From Lates calcarifer (taxonomy: Eukaryota; Chordata; Actinopteri; Centropomidae), in contig NC_066845.1 in the NCBI RefSeq assembly GCF_001640805.2, positions 24,706,171 through 24,770,170 of the forward strand: 64,000 nt of DNA, in the 5' to 3' direction. The notes beneath the pieces were generated by a model. That model ran no database searches. It had not been told where the DNA came from and worked only from the letters and a program-made list of their open reading frames with translations. This document shows, one piece after another, positions 63,640 through 64,000 of the stretch (within the stretch, counting starts at the first letter, position 1; every line of letters starts with the position of its first letter). The translations under genes and the position numbers were made by a program.

Positions 63640-63840
63640 ACATAGCATGCAAATATTCTAATCTAATCTGTGTTAGCTATCATGGTAACATTTACCATGC
63701 TAAATATAGGAGTAGCACTATGCCAATATGCTAAAAACCCAGGTTAAACATTAGTATTTTCAAAAATTCAGTTGGAGTAAACATGCTAAGGTTTAACTGC
63801 ATGCTAACATGCTAACAATAGGATAGAGGTCAAACCATAG
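63640..63840. repeat. Gcta-rich dispersed repeat, diverged
   Basis: Repeated atgctaacat, catgctaa and atagcatgc strings. Similar 'catgctaacatgctaac' blocks occur widely in fish genomes; exact limits unclear. Confidence 0.4.
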
Positions 63841-64000
63841 CAGAGCCACAATACAGCTGAGGTTGAAGTTGAAAGAAGAATGGTGAAAGCCACGAATGAC
63901 AGAGTAGAGCTGAGCTTGACAGTCGGCATCTTCTTTTCATTTTTCATGCATCCAGCAGTATTGATTTGTGTAATGAGTGTTGCAGTCCCACAGGGCCGTC

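Larger units (their letters stand above)
58459..64000 (+). other. cds1: cds1 intron 1 (5' part)
   Basis: At least 5.5 kb with no sequence matching CDS1 exon 2. CpG-rich at its start, then dense in dispersed repeats (59326, 61159, 61728, 62440, 63640) and a GC-rich island near 62790-63010. Confidence 0.65.

Overview
The window is vertebrate nuclear DNA, almost certainly from a ray-finned (teleost) fish. The genes have many small GC-rich exons in AT-rich introns. Several introns are only 85-110 bp. CA/GT microsatellites are common, and several dispersed repeats have the look of families I know from percomorph fish genomes. I see no bacterial, phage, CRISPR, rRNA or tRNA signal, and I do not recognise any viral gene.

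Positions 1-56,520 (+ strand) hold most of one very large gene, wdfy3 (ALFY). I could place 59 coding exons from 2147 to the stop codon at 52691-52693. Every splice junction keeps the frame, and the exons encode about 3,150 residues. The human protein is about 3,526 residues, so only the first ~375 are missing; they lie upstream of the window. Domain order along the window is: N-terminal armadillo/HEAT-like scaffold (exons 1-9), concanavalin-A/laminin-G-like region (exons 10-17), long helical middle (18-35), BEACH-type PH (38-41), BEACH (42-49), WD40 propeller (50-54 and 57-58), an LC3/GABARAP-interacting motif (exon 56) and a C-terminal FYVE zinc finger (58-59). Known biology of the family: ALFY links ubiquitin/p62-positive aggregates to the autophagy machinery and to PI3P membranes. 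A ~3.8 kb 3' UTR ends at a polyadenylation signal at 56501.

Positions 56,525-58,060 are an intergenic gap of about 1.5 kb with no gene seen. From about 58,060 a CpG-rich promoter leads into the first coding exon (58390-58458) of a second + strand gene, best read as cds1 (CDP-diacylglycerol synthase 1, the neighbour of WDFY3 in mammals). The rest of the window, 58,459-64,000, is its first intron. It is packed with dispersed repeats, one of which carries a composite DR1 plus perfect inverted-repeat nuclear receptor motif.

I did not find a wholly new biological system. The points most worth checking are: an unannotated-looking 66-nt in-frame cassette exon in wdfy3 (42654-42719), a GC-AG intron, UG-rich and CA-repeat tracts at the splice sites of in-frame skippable exons, a (CTG)17 tract beside a TIR-bearing MITE in one intron, the DR1/ERE-bearing repeat in cds1 intron 1, and the head-to-tail wdfy3-cds1 order, which differs from the tail-to-tail human arrangement. 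Exon numbers below count from the first exon in this window. 'Phases a/b' are the phases of the introns before and after an exon.
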